The notes: generated by a model from the letters alone, not told the origin. 56,478 nucleotides of DNA from an uncultured Eubacteriales bacterium (GCA_900317905.1 ONIN01000012.1:1-56478), one strand, 5' to 3'. Shown: positions 1 through 8,964, counted from the stretch's first letter. Numbers and translations: made by a program.

Positions 1-722
1 AGGATCGGGATGCTGACGGCCTCGTATACCTGCCACACCATTCTGAGCGCCAGCGGGAAGACCGCCGGGCCGCTGAGGCCGCCGGTGATGTTCTTCAAAA
101 CCGGTTTTCGGGTATTCAGATCGATCCGCATGGCGAGGACGGTGTTAATCAGACTCAGACCGTCCGCCCCAGCCTCCTCGCAGGCTTTGGCGATGGAGAC
201 AATGTCCGTCACGTTGGGGGTGAGCTTCACGATCAGCGGTTTTCTGGTGGCAGCCTTCACCGCCGCGGTGACCTCCGAGGCCGATTCACAGCTGGCGCCG
301 AAGCCCATGCCGCCGCCGTGGACGTTGGGGCAGGAGATGTTCAGCTCCAGCCAGCCCACCTGGTCGCAGGCGTCGAATTTCTTTGCCACCTGCACATATT
401 CCTCCACGGAAAAGCCGCAGACGTTGGCGAGAATGGGTTTGTGAAAGACCACTGCCATTTTGGGCAGTTCCTCAGAGACCACGTGGTCGATGCCGGGGTT
501 CTGGAGCCCGACAGAGTTCAGCATGCCGCTGTTGCCCTCGGCGATCCGGGGCGCCGGGTTGCCGAAGCGCGGCTCCAAAGTGGTGCCCTTGCAGGAAAAG
601 CTGCCGAGGCAGTTGATGTCGTAGAATTTCGCAAACTCCAGCCCGTAGCCGAAGGTGCCGCTGGCGGGGATCACGGGGTTGTCCAGCTCGATCCCGCAGA
701 GGGACGTTTTCAAGCTTACCAT
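1..722 (-). CDS. pyrD: Dihydroorotate dehydrogenase, type 1B catalytic subunit (partial)
   Basis: Oxidises dihydroorotate to orotate in pyrimidine synthesis, passing electrons through FMN to the PyrK subunit and on to NAD+. About 240 residues are visible, beginning MVSLKTSLCGIELDNPVIPA; the rest, including the end of the FMN barrel, lies beyond the left edge. The N-I-S-C-P-N motif carries the catalytic cysteine of class 1 enzymes, and the G-T-F-G-Y-G segment is the usual FMN-binding start. The ATG overlaps the end of pyrK by 7 bases and has a GGAGGT site 8 bases upstream inside pyrK, so it is translationally coupled. The adjacent pyrK marks it as the NAD-dependent 1B form. Nothing looks damaged. 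Confidence 0.95.
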   Translation of the reverse strand, partial: MVSLKTSLCGIELDNPVIPASGTFGYGLEFAKFYDINCLGSFSCKGTTLEPRFGNPAPRIAEGNSGMLNSVGLQNPGIDHVVSEELPKMAVVFHKPILANVCGFSVEEYVQVAKKFDACDQVGWLELNISCPNVHGGGMGFGASCESASEVTAAVKAATRKPLIVKLTPNVTDIVSIAKACEEAGADGLSLINTVLAMRIDLNTRKPVLKNITGGLSGPAVFPLALRMVWQVYEAVSIPI

Positions 723-1444
723 ACGATCGTACCTCCGGGGAAGACCGGCCCGTCGGCGCAGACCCGTTTGGGGCCGTCGGCGGTCTCGATGGTGCAGCCC
801 ATGCAGGCGCCGAAGCCGCAGCCCATCCGGGCCTCCAGACTGAACTGGGCGTCCAGCTCCTCGTTGGCGTCCAATGCCGCCAGCATACCCAGCGGCCCGC
901 AGGCGAAGAGCTGGGAGTGGGTCAGCTCCAGCGCGTCCAGCGCGTTGCCTTTTTCGCCCAGAGAACCGTCCTCAGTATAAATATACACCTGCGCGTCCAA
1001 TTCTGCAAACTGGTTGACATAATATACATCTGCCGCCGTTCGGAAGCACAGCGCTGCGGAGACCACCTTGCCTCGGGCGGTGAGATTTTTCGCCAGACTG
1101 TAGAGGGCGCCCACGCCGCTGCCGCCGCCCACCAGCAGGGGGAGCGGGGTCACGTGCCGGGTGTTGAAGCCATTGCCCAGGCCGGTGAGCAGGTTCAGCT
1201 CCGTGCCGGCGTCGAGATTGCAGAGGATGTTGGTGCCCGCGCCGGATCTCCGGACACAGAGGGTCAGGACGTTGTCCTCCCAGTCCACGACGGAGAAGGG
1301 CCGACGGAGGAATTTCCCCGGCACCTCCACCTGCACGAACTGCCCCGGCGTGGTGATGGCCGAGCAGTCGCCTTGGAGCTTCAGCTCCTGCACCGAAGCC
1401 GTCAGGGCACTGTTTTGGATGATGGTAAAAGTAGATTGGTTCAT
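716..1444 (-). CDS. pyrK: Dihydroorotate dehydrogenase electron transfer subunit
   Basis: FAD- and [2Fe-2S]-containing partner of PyrD that hands electrons from dihydroorotate to NAD+. The N-terminal half is a ferredoxin-reductase-like FAD domain with the R-x-F-S-V motif (RRPFSV), the middle is the NAD-binding domain (GGGSGVGALYSLA), and the C-terminal cysteine loop CGFGACMGC followed by a fourth Cys (RVCADGPVF) binds the iron-sulfur cluster. I place the start at the ATG giving MNQSTFTIIQN (242 residues). A GTG four codons upstream, overlapping the carB stop codon as GTGA, is an alternative start and would add M-R-T-I. It lies between carB and pyrD with no gap, as in most Firmicute pyr operons. 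Confidence 0.94.
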   Translation of the reverse strand: MNQSTFTIIQNSALTASVQELKLQGDCSAITTPGQFVQVEVPGKFLRRPFSVVDWEDNVLTLCVRRSGAGTNILCNLDAGTELNLLTGLGNGFNTRHVTPLPLLVGGGSGVGALYSLAKNLTARGKVVSAALCFRTAADVYYVNQFAELDAQVYIYTEDGSLGEKGNALDALELTHSQLFACGPLGMLAALDANEELDAQFSLEARMGCGFGACMGCTIETADGPKRVCADGPVFPGGTIVW

Positions 1445-1452
1445 GATCGTTC

Positions 1453-4400
1453 TCACATATCGATCGTCGAGATGGAAATGGTGATCTCCTCCAGCACGTC
1501 CAGCAGGACGCGGACGGTGTCGAGGGCGGTGAAGATGGTGACGTTGTTTTCCACGGCGCAGCGGCGGATCTCGTATCCGTCGGAGTGGCTGGACATGCTG
1601 CTGATGTCGTGGGTGTTGATGACGTAGCTGACGTAGCCTTTGCGGATGGACTGGAGAATCTCGTCGCTGCCCTCGGAGAGCTTTTTCTTGACGCGGGTGC
1701 GGATGCCGTGCTCCTTGAGGAAGCGGGCGGTGCCGCCGGTGGCCTCGATGTTGAAGCCCAGGTCGTAGAACCGGCGGATCAGCGGCAGGGCCTCATCCTT
1801 GTCGGCATCGGCGATGGTGACGAAGACGGTGCCGGCGTTGGTGACGTTCATGCCGCTGGCCTGAAGGGCCTTGTAGAGGGCGCGGTTCAATGCGCGGTCA
1901 TAGCCGATGGCCTCGCCGGTGGACTTCATCTCGGGGGAGAGGTAGGCGTCGAGACCGGCGATCTTCGAAAAGCTGAAGGCGGGCGCCTTGACGTAGTATC
2001 TGGGCTTGTCCTCCGGGCAGAGAACACGGATGCCCTGCTCCGGCAGCTTCTTGCCCAGCATGGCGAGGGTGCCGATGTCCGCCAGGGACCAGCCGGTGGA
2101 TTTGGAGATGAAGGGCACCGTCCGGCTGGAGCGGGGGTTCACCTCGATGATGTAGACGTTGTCGCTGCGATCCACGATGAACTGGATGTTGTAAAGACCC
2201 ACGATGCCGATGCCGAGACCAAGACGCCGCGTATAGTCGAGAATGGTTTCTTTGACCTTATCGCTGAGACTGACAGCGGGATAGACGCTGATGCTGTCGC
2301 CGGAGTGGACGCCGGTGCGCTCCACGTGCTCCATGATGCCGGGGACAAAGACGTTCTCCCCGTCGCAGACCGCGTCCACCTCGACCTCCCGGCCGATGAT
2401 GTACTTGTCCACCAGCACGGGCTGCTTCTCGTCGATGCGCACGGCGTTCAGGAGATAGTGCCGGAGGCTGGCTTCCTCGGCCACGATCTGCATGGCGCGG
2501 CCGCCGAGGACGTAGCTGGGGCGCACCAGCACCGGATATCCGATCCGGGCGGCGGCCTCCACGCCGGCCTCGATGTTGGTGACGGCCTCTCCGGGGGGCT
2601 GGGGGATGTCCAGCTCCAGCAGCAGCTTTTCGAAGCAGTCGCGGTTCTCGGCCCGCTCGATGGCGTCGGCGTCGGTGCCGATGAGCCGCACGCCCCGCTC
2701 CATCAGCGGCTCCACCAGATTGATGGCGGTCTGGCCGCCCAGGGTGGCGATGACGCCCTTGGGCTGCTCCAGATCGATGATGTTCATCACGTCCTCCACG
2801 GTCAGCGGCTCGAAATAGAGCTTGTCCGAGCAGGTGTAGTCGGTGGAGACGGTCTCGGGGTTGTTGTTGATGATGATGGCCTCATAGCCCGCCTCGCGGA
2901 TGGTCTTCACCGCGTGGACGGTGGAGTAGTCGAACTCCACGCCCTGTCCGATGCGGATGGGGCCGGCGCCGAGGACGAGGATCTTCTCGCGATCTGAAAC
3001 CACGGACTCGTTTTCGTCCTCGTAGGTGGAGTAGAAGTAGGGGATGTAGCTCTCAAACTCGCTGGCGCAGGTGTCGATCATCTTGTAGACCGGGGTGATG
3101 CCCAGCGCCCGGCGCTTATCGCTGACCTCTTTTTCCGTGCATTTCCAGAGATGGGCCAGATGCTTGTCGGAGAAGCCCATGCGCTTTGCTTTCTTGAAGC
3201 CGTCGGGCTCGAAGGGGGTGTCCTTGATGGCCCGCTCCAGCTCCACGATGTTGTGGATCTTGTCGAGGAACAGCATGTCGATGCCGGTGATGTTGCAGAT
3301 GCGGTTGTAGTCCACCCCCAGCCACATGAGCTGGGCAATGGCGAAGATCCGGTCATCGGTGCCGATCTTGATGTACTCCATCAGCTCCTCGATGGGCATG
3401 TGGTGGAACTTGGGCATATAGACGTGGCTGACGCCGATCTCCAGGGAGCGGATGGCCTTCAGGAGACTTTCCTCGATGGTGCGGCCCACGCTCATGACCT
3501 CGCCGGTGGCCTTCATCTGGGTGCCCAGCTTGTTGGAGGCGCCGGCGAACTTGTCGAAGGGGAACCGGGGCATCTTCGTCACCACATAGTCCAGCGTCGG
3601 CTCGAAGCTGGCGGGCGTGTTGGCGATCTGGATCTCGTCCAGGGTCATGCCCACGGCGATCTTGGCGGAGACTCTGGCGATGGGGTAGCCGCTGGCCTTG
3701 GAGGCAAGTGCGGAAGAGCGGCTGACGCGGGGGTTGACCTCGATCAGATAATACTGGAAGCTCTCGGGGTCCAGGGCGAACTGCACGTTGCAGCCGCCCT
3801 CCACCTCCAGCGCCCGGATCAGCCGGAGAGCCGAGTCACGGAGCATGTGGTATTCCCGGTTGGTGAGGGTCTGGCTGGGGGCCACCACGATGCTGTCGCC
3901 GGTGTGGATGCCCACGGGGTCGATGTTTTCCATGTTGCAGACGGTGATGGCGGTGTCGTTTCGGTCCCGCATCACTTCGTATTCGATCTCTTTGTAGCCC
4001 TTGATGCTCTTCTCCACCAGCACCTGATGGACGGGGGAGAGAGCCAGGGCGTTTTTGGCGAGAGCGATCAGCTCTTTTTCGTCGTCCGCGAAGCCGCCGC
4101 CGGTGCCGCCCAGGGTGAAGGCAGGGCGCAGCACCACGGGGAAGCCGATCTCTCTGGCGGCGCGGCGGCACTCGTCCAGACTGGTGGCGATCTGGCTGGG
4201 GAGCACGGGCTCGCCCAGAGCCTCGCAGAGCTCCTTGAACTTCTCTCTGTCCTCGGCGCAGGCGATGCTCTCCGGCCGGGTGCCGAGGACTTCCACCTGA
4301 CACTCGTGGAGCACGCCCTGCTCATACAGCGCCATGACCAGATTCAGACCGGTCTGGCCGCCGATGCCGGGGACGATGGCGTCGGGCCGCTCATAGCGGA

Positions 4401-4632
4401 TGATGCGGGCCACATATTCGGGGGTCAGCGGCTCCATGTAGACCTTGTCCGCGATGGCGGTGTCGGTCATGATGGTGGCGGGGTTGGAGTTGGCGAGGAC
4501 CACCTCGTAGCCCTCTTCTCTAAGTGCCAGACAGGCCTGAGTGCCTGCGTAGTCGAACTCCGCGGCCTGGCCGATGACGATGGGGCCGGAGCCGATGACG
4601 AGGATCTTGTGAATGTCGGTGCGCTTCGGCAT
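1453..4632 (-). CDS. carB: Carbamoyl-phosphate synthase large subunit
   Basis: Makes carbamoyl phosphate from bicarbonate, two ATP and ammonia tunnelled from CarA. At 1059 residues it has normal full length: two homologous ATP-grasp halves (roughly residues 1-400 and 550-940) separated by the oligomerisation domain, then a C-terminal allosteric MGS-like domain ending in a short EEITISISTIDM tail. The paired A-D-K-V-Y-M-E-P-L-T and S-D-K-L-Y-F-E-P-L-T segments show the internal duplication. It starts 3 bases after carA with an AAAGGAGGT ribosome site that lies in the carA end. With one carAB pair next to pyr genes it is probably the pyrimidine-regulated enzyme; whether an arginine-specific copy exists elsewhere cannot be told from here. 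Confidence 0.97.
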   Translation of the reverse strand: MPKRTDIHKILVIGSGPIVIGQAAEFDYAGTQACLALREEGYEVVLANSNPATIMTDTAIADKVYMEPLTPEYVARIIRYERPDAIVPGIGGQTGLNLVMALYEQGVLHECQVEVLGTRPESIACAEDREKFKELCEALGEPVLPSQIATSLDECRRAAREIGFPVVLRPAFTLGGTGGGFADDEKELIALAKNALALSPVHQVLVEKSIKGYKEIEYEVMRDRNDTAITVCNMENIDPVGIHTGDSIVVAPSQTLTNREYHMLRDSALRLIRALEVEGGCNVQFALDPESFQYYLIEVNPRVSRSSALASKASGYPIARVSAKIAVGMTLDEIQIANTPASFEPTLDYVVTKMPRFPFDKFAGASNKLGTQMKATGEVMSVGRTIEESLLKAIRSLEIGVSHVYMPKFHHMPIEELMEYIKIGTDDRIFAIAQLMWLGVDYNRICNITGIDMLFLDKIHNIVELERAIKDTPFEPDGFKKAKRMGFSDKHLAHLWKCTEKEVSDKRRALGITPVYKMIDTCASEFESYIPYFYSTYEDENESVVSDREKILVLGAGPIRIGQGVEFDYSTVHAVKTIREAGYEAIIINNNPETVSTDYTCSDKLYFEPLTVEDVMNIIDLEQPKGVIATLGGQTAINLVEPLMERGVRLIGTDADAIERAENRDCFEKLLLELDIPQPPGEAVTNIEAGVEAAARIGYPVLVRPSYVLGGRAMQIVAEEASLRHYLLNAVRIDEKQPVLVDKYIIGREVEVDAVCDGENVFVPGIMEHVERTGVHSGDSISVYPAVSLSDKVKETILDYTRRLGLGIGIVGLYNIQFIVDRSDNVYIIEVNPRSSRTVPFISKSTGWSLADIGTLAMLGKKLPEQGIRVLCPEDKPRYYVKAPAFSFSKIAGLDAYLSPEMKSTGEAIGYDRALNRALYKALQASGMNVTNAGTVFVTIADADKDEALPLIRRFYDLGFNIEATGGTARFLKEHGIRTRVKKKLSEGSDEILQSIRKGYVSYVINTHDISSMSSHSDGYEIRRCAVENNVTIFTALDTVRVLLDVLEEITISISTIDM

Positions 4633-4635
4633 GGC

Positions 4636-5775
4636 TCAGACCTCCTTTCTTTCTTCAGCGGAGAACAGGGAGACCTGGGCTCCGGCGGGATTTTTGCTCT
4701 GCTCCAGCAGCTGGATGAACTGGTCGAAGAGATAGCCGCTGTCCTGAGGGCCGGGCGCGCTCTCCGGGTGATACTGGACGGAGAAGACCATGTCCTCCTC
4801 GCAGGCCACGCCCTCGATGGTGTTGTCCAGCAGATTGATGTGGGTGGCCTCCAGCTTCGTGCCCGCGAGACTCTCGCTGCGGACGGCGTAGCTGTGGTTC
4901 TGGCTGGTAATCTCGATCTTCCCGGTCTTGAGATTCCGCACCGGGTGGTTGCCGCCGCGGTGGCCGAATTTCAGCTTATAGGTCTCGGCACCGTAGGCCA
5001 GGGAGATGATCTGGTGGCCGAGGCAGATCCCGAAGATCGGCACCCTGCCCCGCATGGCCTTCACGATCTGGGCCACCTCCGGCACATCCTGGGGATCGCC
5101 GGGGCCGTTGGAGAGAAACACCCCGTCCGGCTGCATGAATTCGATCTCCTCCGGGGTGGTGTTGTAAGGGACGATGGTCACGTTGCAGCCTCTCTGGTTC
5201 AGGCTGCGGACAATGTTCAGCTTCATGCCGCAGTCCACCGCCACCACGGTGAATTTGTGGTTGGAGGTGCGGGAGTACCAGCGCTTTTTGCAGCTGACGC
5301 GGCTCACCTGATCTCGGGGGAGCTCGGTGGCTTTGAGAAGCTCCATAGCCTCCGCGTCAGGGGTCTCGGCGGAAGTGATCATGCACTTCATGCTGCCCAC
5401 GTCCCGGATCTCCCGGGTGATCTTTCGGGTGTCCACCCCCGCGATGCCGGGGATGTCGTGCTCCTGCATCAGCTCCGAGAGGGTCTTGGTGTAGCGGAAG
5501 TTGGAGGGGTTGTCGTTGTATTCCCGCACGATCAGCGCGCTGATGGTGGGGGTCTTGGTCTCATAGTCCTCGTCGGTGACGCCGTAGTTGCCGATGATGG
5601 GGTAGGTCATCACCACGCCCTGGCCGGTGTAGCTGGGGTCGGAGACGATCTCCTGATAGCCCACCATGGAGGTGTTGAACACGATCTCGCAGACGCACCC
5701 GGCCTCGGCGCCGAAGCCCGTCCCGTAATACACGCTGCCGTTTTCCAGCACCAGCTTGCGATTTAGTCCTTCCAT
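4636..5775 (-). CDS. carA: Carbamoyl-phosphate synthase small (glutaminase) subunit
   Basis: Hydrolyses glutamine and channels the ammonia to CarB. 379 residues beginning MEGLNRKLVLENGSVYYGTG. The N-terminal CPSase domain is followed by a class I glutamine amidotransferase with nucleophile in FGICLGHQII and the His/Glu pair in QYHPESAPGP. The start chosen has a GGAGGAGA site and overlaps the last 13 bases of pyrC; an in-frame extension upstream of it is not conserved-looking and lies inside pyrC. The unusually tight packing (overlap with pyrC, 3-base gap to carB) indicates one transcript and coupled translation, consistent with the 1:1 subunit ratio. Confidence 0.96.
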   Translation of the reverse strand: MEGLNRKLVLENGSVYYGTGFGAEAGCVCEIVFNTSMVGYQEIVSDPSYTGQGVVMTYPIIGNYGVTDEDYETKTPTISALIVREYNDNPSNFRYTKTLSELMQEHDIPGIAGVDTRKITREIRDVGSMKCMITSAETPDAEAMELLKATELPRDQVSRVSCKKRWYSRTSNHKFTVVAVDCGMKLNIVRSLNQRGCNVTIVPYNTTPEEIEFMQPDGVFLSNGPGDPQDVPEVAQIVKAMRGRVPIFGICLGHQIISLAYGAETYKLKFGHRGGNHPVRNLKTGKIEITSQNHSYAVRSESLAGTKLEATHINLLDNTIEGVACEEDMVFSVQYHPESAPGPQDSGYLFDQFIQLLEQSKNPAGAQVSLFSAEERKEV

Positions 5776-7019
5776 ACGATCTCTCCTCCGCAGATGGTCA
5801 TTTTTACTCTGCCGGTGACGGTTTTCCCGGCGAAGGGGGTGGCGCGGCCCATGGAGGCGAACTGCTCCGGGTCGATGGTCCACTCCTCATTGGGGTCAAA
5901 GACGCAGAGATCCGCCCTTGCCCATTCATAAATGCCGCAGGGCAGCCCGAAGCGCTTCGCCGGGGAAAGGGTCATGCGGTCGACCAGCGTTTCCATGGGC
6001 ACCTTCCCGGTCTTCACCAGTCCGGTGTACAGCACCGGGAGTGCGGTCTCCAGCCCCACCACGCCCATGAGGGAACCGGCGAGGCCCTTGGATTTCTCTT
6101 CTTTCGTGTGGGGGGCGTGGTCGGTGGCGATCATGTCCACCGTGCCGTCCAGGAGCCCTTCGATCAGCGCGTCCCGGTCGGCAGCTTCCCGGATGGGCGG
6201 GTTCATCTTGAATCTGCCGTCCTCCTGCAGATCGTCCTCGGTCAGCAGCAGGTAGTGGGGCGCGGTCTCACAGCTCACGTTGGCGCCTTCGGCCTTGGCC
6301 TTCCGAATGATCTCCACACTCTCTTTCGTGGAGACGTGGCAGACGTGGTACTTGCAGCCGGTCTCCTGGGCCAGGCGTACGTCCCGCTCCACCTGCTTCC
6401 ATTCGGATTCGGAGCAGATGCCCTTGTGGCCGTGCTCCTTTGCGTATTTGCCGTCGTGGATATAGCCGCCGCGGAGCAGAGTCTCGTCTTCACAATGGGC
6501 CACGATGGTCTTGCCCATGGCCATGGCCCGCTTCATGGCGTGGCGCATCATCACTTCCGACTGCACGCCCTTGCCGTCGTCGGAGAAGGCGAAGCATCTG
6601 GGCCCCATGGACTCCAGATCTGCCAGCCGCTCGCCCTTTTCGCCCACGGTGATGGCGGCGTAGGGCAGCACCCGGATCACGGCGTCCTCCCGGATCCGCT
6701 CCAGCTCCTGGTTCAGGTGCTCCAGACTGTCCGGCACGGGGTTTAAGTTCGGCATGGGGCAGACGGTGGTGTAGCCGCCCTTTGCCGCCGCCATGGTGCC
6801 GGTTTTCATGGTTTCTTTAAAAGAAAAACCCGGGTCTCTCAAATGAACGTGGACGTCAATGAGACCGGGCAGCAGCAGACAATTATGAAATTCAAAAACA
6901 GGTACCCCCTGCACCGCGGAATTGGGAGGGAGAATACGAAACACAGCGCCGTCGCGAATCAGCACGTCGGCGGGGACAAAAGCGCCCTCTTGGTAGACGC
7001 TGCAGCCTTTCAGATGCAT
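5763..7019 (-). CDS. pyrC: Dihydroorotase
   Basis: Zinc amidohydrolase closing carbamoyl aspartate to dihydroorotate. Class I (Firmicute) type: the metal-binding motif DVHVHLRDPG near residue 60, later histidines in AHCED and CHVSTKE, and the catalytic aspartate in MIATDHAPH. 418 residues from the ATG giving MHLKGCSVYQEG, which has GAGG seven bases upstream; a GTG five codons earlier is possible but has poor spacing. It is the first gene of the operon. pyrB, pyrE and pyrF are not in the window and would be expected further left or elsewhere. Confidence 0.95.
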   Translation of the reverse strand: MHLKGCSVYQEGAFVPADVLIRDGAVFRILPPNSAVQGVPVFEFHNCLLLPGLIDVHVHLRDPGFSFKETMKTGTMAAAKGGYTTVCPMPNLNPVPDSLEHLNQELERIREDAVIRVLPYAAITVGEKGERLADLESMGPRCFAFSDDGKGVQSEVMMRHAMKRAMAMGKTIVAHCEDETLLRGGYIHDGKYAKEHGHKGICSESEWKQVERDVRLAQETGCKYHVCHVSTKESVEIIRKAKAEGANVSCETAPHYLLLTEDDLQEDGRFKMNPPIREAADRDALIEGLLDGTVDMIATDHAPHTKEEKSKGLAGSLMGVVGLETALPVLYTGLVKTGKVPMETLVDRMTLSPAKRFGLPCGIYEWARADLCVFDPNEEWTIDPEQFASMGRATPFAGKTVTGRVKMTICGGEIVWKD

Positions 7020-7063
7020 CTCCAAACCTCGCACGACCTTTCCATCACAGTTTTATCTTTGAC

Positions 7064-7093
7064 ATTTTAGCAAAGAAAACCCGGCGCTGTCAA
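7064..7093 (-). promoter_or_regulatory. SigA promoter of the pyr operon
   Basis: On the minus strand TTGACA (7088-7093) is followed after 18 bases by TAAAAT (7064-7069). The predicted start near 7057 leaves only about 40 bases before pyrC, with no room for a PyrR-type terminator/antiterminator leader. Confidence 0.8.
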
Positions 7094-7204
7094 TGCTGAT
7101 TGGCATTTTTGGGGCTTTCGCCAACGATTTGGAAAAAAACCCCCATTTCGCGGCAATTTTCCACAAGAGCGGCCGGTTCTCCCGTTTTCGGAGTCTGAAA
7201 CAAA

Positions 7205-7236
7205 CTGCACAAGATTGCAGGTGCAGAATTGTGCAG
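7205..7236. promoter_or_regulatory. Inverted repeat upstream of the ECF genes (possible operator)
   Basis: CTGCACAA (7205-7212) and TTGTGCAG (7229-7236) are perfect 8-base inverted arms around a 16-base centre, which itself holds two more TGCAG copies. It ends 22 bases before the -35 box of the next promoter, a usual place for an activator or repressor site. The rest of the 7094-7345 gap shows no riboswitch or gene that I can support. Confidence 0.4.
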
Positions 7237-7258
7237 GATTTTATCCCCCCACCCGGGC

Positions 7259-7288
7259 TTGCGCGGAGCGGGGCCGATGATATATAAT
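7259..7288 (+). promoter_or_regulatory. Promoter of the ECF transporter genes
   Basis: TTGCGC (7259-7264), 18-base spacer, TATAAT (7283-7288). Transcription would begin near 7295, about 50 bases before the ecfT start; a small CCCGG/CCGGG hairpin lies in that leader. Confidence 0.6.
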
Positions 7289-7345
7289 GTAAAAACCAAT
7301 TTCATGCCCGGATCCCCCGGGCCGCCATGGAACGGAAATGAATCT

Positions 7346-8149
7346 ATGAATAAAATGGAAAAGGCGCTGCACGAGCTCAGCGAAATGGACGATCTCGCAG
7401 CGCAGCAGTCTCCCATCCACCATCTGCACCCGCTGGCAAAGCTGCTGGCTACGGTGGCGTACATCGTGACGGTGGTCTCCTTCGACAAATATAACCTCAC
7501 GGGGCTCATCATCTTCGTGCTCTTCCCGATTTTGCTGTTTCAGCTCAGCGGCATCCCGGTGCGCACCTGCTTTTATAAGCTTCGGATCGTGCTGCCGCTG
7601 GTGATGGCGGTGGGGCTGTTCAATCCCTTCTTCGACCGGGCGCCGTTGTTCCTGCTCGGGAACGTGGCGGTCTCCGGCGGCGTGGTCTCCATGATCACCC
7701 TGATGCTGAAGGGCGTGTTCTGCCTCATGGCGGCCTTCCTCCTGATGGCCACTACGGGCATCGACAAGCTCTGCGCCGCTCTACGAATGCTGCACATCCC
7801 CTCCATGATCGTGACCCTGATGCTGCTGACCTACCGCTACGTGGGCGTCATGACCGAGGAACTGGCCGTGATGACCGACGCCTATCATCTGCGGGCGCCG
7901 GGACAGAAGGGCATCCAGTTTTCCGCCTGGGGCTCCTTTCTGGGCCAGCTGCTGCTGCGGAGCATGGACAGAGCCGAGGAGCTCTATTCCAGCATGCAGC
8001 TGCGGGGCTACCACGGGCATTTCCACTATGTGAAAATCAACCGCATCCGCCCGGCGGACGTGCTGTATGTGGTGGTCTGCGTGGCGCTGTTCGTGCTGCT
8101 GCGGATCGTCCCGGTGACCCAGCTCATGGGCAATCAGTTTGTGGGGTGA
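7346..8149 (+). CDS. ECF transporter transmembrane component (CbiQ/EcfT family)
   Basis: Membrane scaffold that couples ATPase motion to a substrate-binding S component in energy-coupling-factor vitamin importers. 267 residues, five to six hydrophobic segments; the signature coupling region has the two Arg-containing motifs, H-L-R-A-P-G and M-Q-L-R-G-Y-H-G, in the cytoplasmic helices near residues 180-220. I chose the ATG giving MNKMEKALHELSEMDD; it has only a weak GGAA ribosome site. Six bases separate it from the ATPase gene. No recognisable S component is in the pair itself. The next operon encodes a queuosine-precursor transporter of a different family (VUT), so the substrate is unproven. 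Confidence 0.85.
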   Translation: MNKMEKALHELSEMDDLAAQQSPIHHLHPLAKLLATVAYIVTVVSFDKYNLTGLIIFVLFPILLFQLSGIPVRTCFYKLRIVLPLVMAVGLFNPFFDRAPLFLLGNVAVSGGVVSMITLMLKGVFCLMAAFLLMATTGIDKLCAALRMLHIPSMIVTLMLLTYRYVGVMTEELAVMTDAYHLRAPGQKGIQFSAWGSFLGQLLLRSMDRAEELYSSMQLRGYHGHFHYVKINRIRPADVLYVVVCVALFVLLRIVPVTQLMGNQFVG

Positions 8150-8155
8150 AGAACG

Positions 8156-8878
8156 ATGATCGAATTCAAGAATGTCTCTTTTGCATATGAAAAGAACGCT
8201 CCGGTTTTGAAAGACCTCTCCTTCCATGTGAAGAAGGGGGAGACCGTGGGCCTCATCGGGGCAAACGGCGCGGGCAAATCCACGGTGATGAAGCTGCTGC
8301 TGGGGCTCCTCTCCGGCGAGGGCGACGTGCTGGTGGACGGCGTCCGGGTGGAGAAAAACACCCTGGGCGAGATCCGCAAAAAGCTGGGCTTCGTGCTGCA
8401 GAACTCCGACAACCAGATGTTCATGCCCACGGTCTACGAGGACATGATCTTCGGGCCCCTGAACTACATGCTCTCCAGAGAAGAGGCCGAGGCCAGAGCG
8501 GACGCGGCATTGGAGCAGCTGGGGATCACGGACTTAAAGCACCGCCACAACCACAAGCTCTCCGGCGGCGAAAAGCGCATGGCGGCCATCGCCACCATCC
8601 TCGCCATGGAGCCGGAGGCCATCCTGATGGACGAGCCCACGGCGGCGCTGGACCCTTACAATCGCCGGGTGGTCATCAACACCATCAACAGCCTGCCCCA
8701 GACGAAGGTCATCACCTCCCACGATCTGGACATGATCCTGGACACCTGCGAGCGCGTGATCCTCCTGGATCGCGGCGAGATCGTGGCCGACGGCCCGGTG
8801 AAGGACATCCTCACCGACAAGGAGCTTTTGGAAGCCCACCGGATGGAGCTGCCCTTCTGCTTCGCCGGGAGAGCATAA
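8156..8878 (+). CDS. ECF transporter ATPase (CbiO/EcfA family)
   Basis: ABC ATPase that powers the ECF importer with the preceding membrane protein. 240 residues with Walker A GANGAGKST (35-43), a Q-loop in VLQNSDNQMF (the Q-N-x-D-N-Q form typical of CbiO/EcfA), signature LSGGEKRMA, Walker B ILMDEPTAALDP, and the H-loop S-H-D-L-D. Only one ATPase gene is present, so the complex would use a homodimer or recruit a second EcfA from elsewhere. The stop codon is followed by a possible 25-codon open frame and then a terminator-like hairpin. Confidence 0.92.
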   Translation: MIEFKNVSFAYEKNAPVLKDLSFHVKKGETVGLIGANGAGKSTVMKLLLGLLSGEGDVLVDGVRVEKNTLGEIRKKLGFVLQNSDNQMFMPTVYEDMIFGPLNYMLSREEAEARADAALEQLGITDLKHRHNHKLSGGEKRMAAIATILAMEPEAILMDEPTAALDPYNRRVVINTINSLPQTKVITSHDLDMILDTCERVILLDRGEIVADGPVKDILTDKELLEAHRMELPFCFAGRA

Positions 8879-8886
8879 ATTTCCCC

Positions 8887-8964
8887 ATGGCCTTCTTCTG
8901 GAACATGTTCGCCGCCGCGCCCTTCTGCCGGTGGATCTTCCCCAAGCTGTTCCCCGAAAAATAA
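8887..8964 (+). CDS. Possible 25-residue hydrophobic peptide
   Basis: ATG to TAA reads MAFFWNMFAAAPFCRWIFPK plus five residues (LFPEK). It begins 8 bases after the ATPase gene and is rich in Phe, Trp and Ala, like a small membrane peptide. The only ribosome-site candidate (GGGAGAG) is 12-13 bases upstream. I do not recognise it; it may be chance. Confidence 0.2.
   Translation: MAFFWNMFAAAPFCRWIFPKLFPEK

Noticed and set aside
3151-5766. Long open frame (871 codons) antisense to carA/carB, and similar ones at 1585-2997, 18889-21258, 30088-32058, 35922-38357, 38068-39996, 52570-55677
   Set aside because: They lie exactly opposite well-recognised genes, have low-complexity compositions rich in His, Asp, Gly and Val or Leu, and arise from the strong G/C third-position bias.
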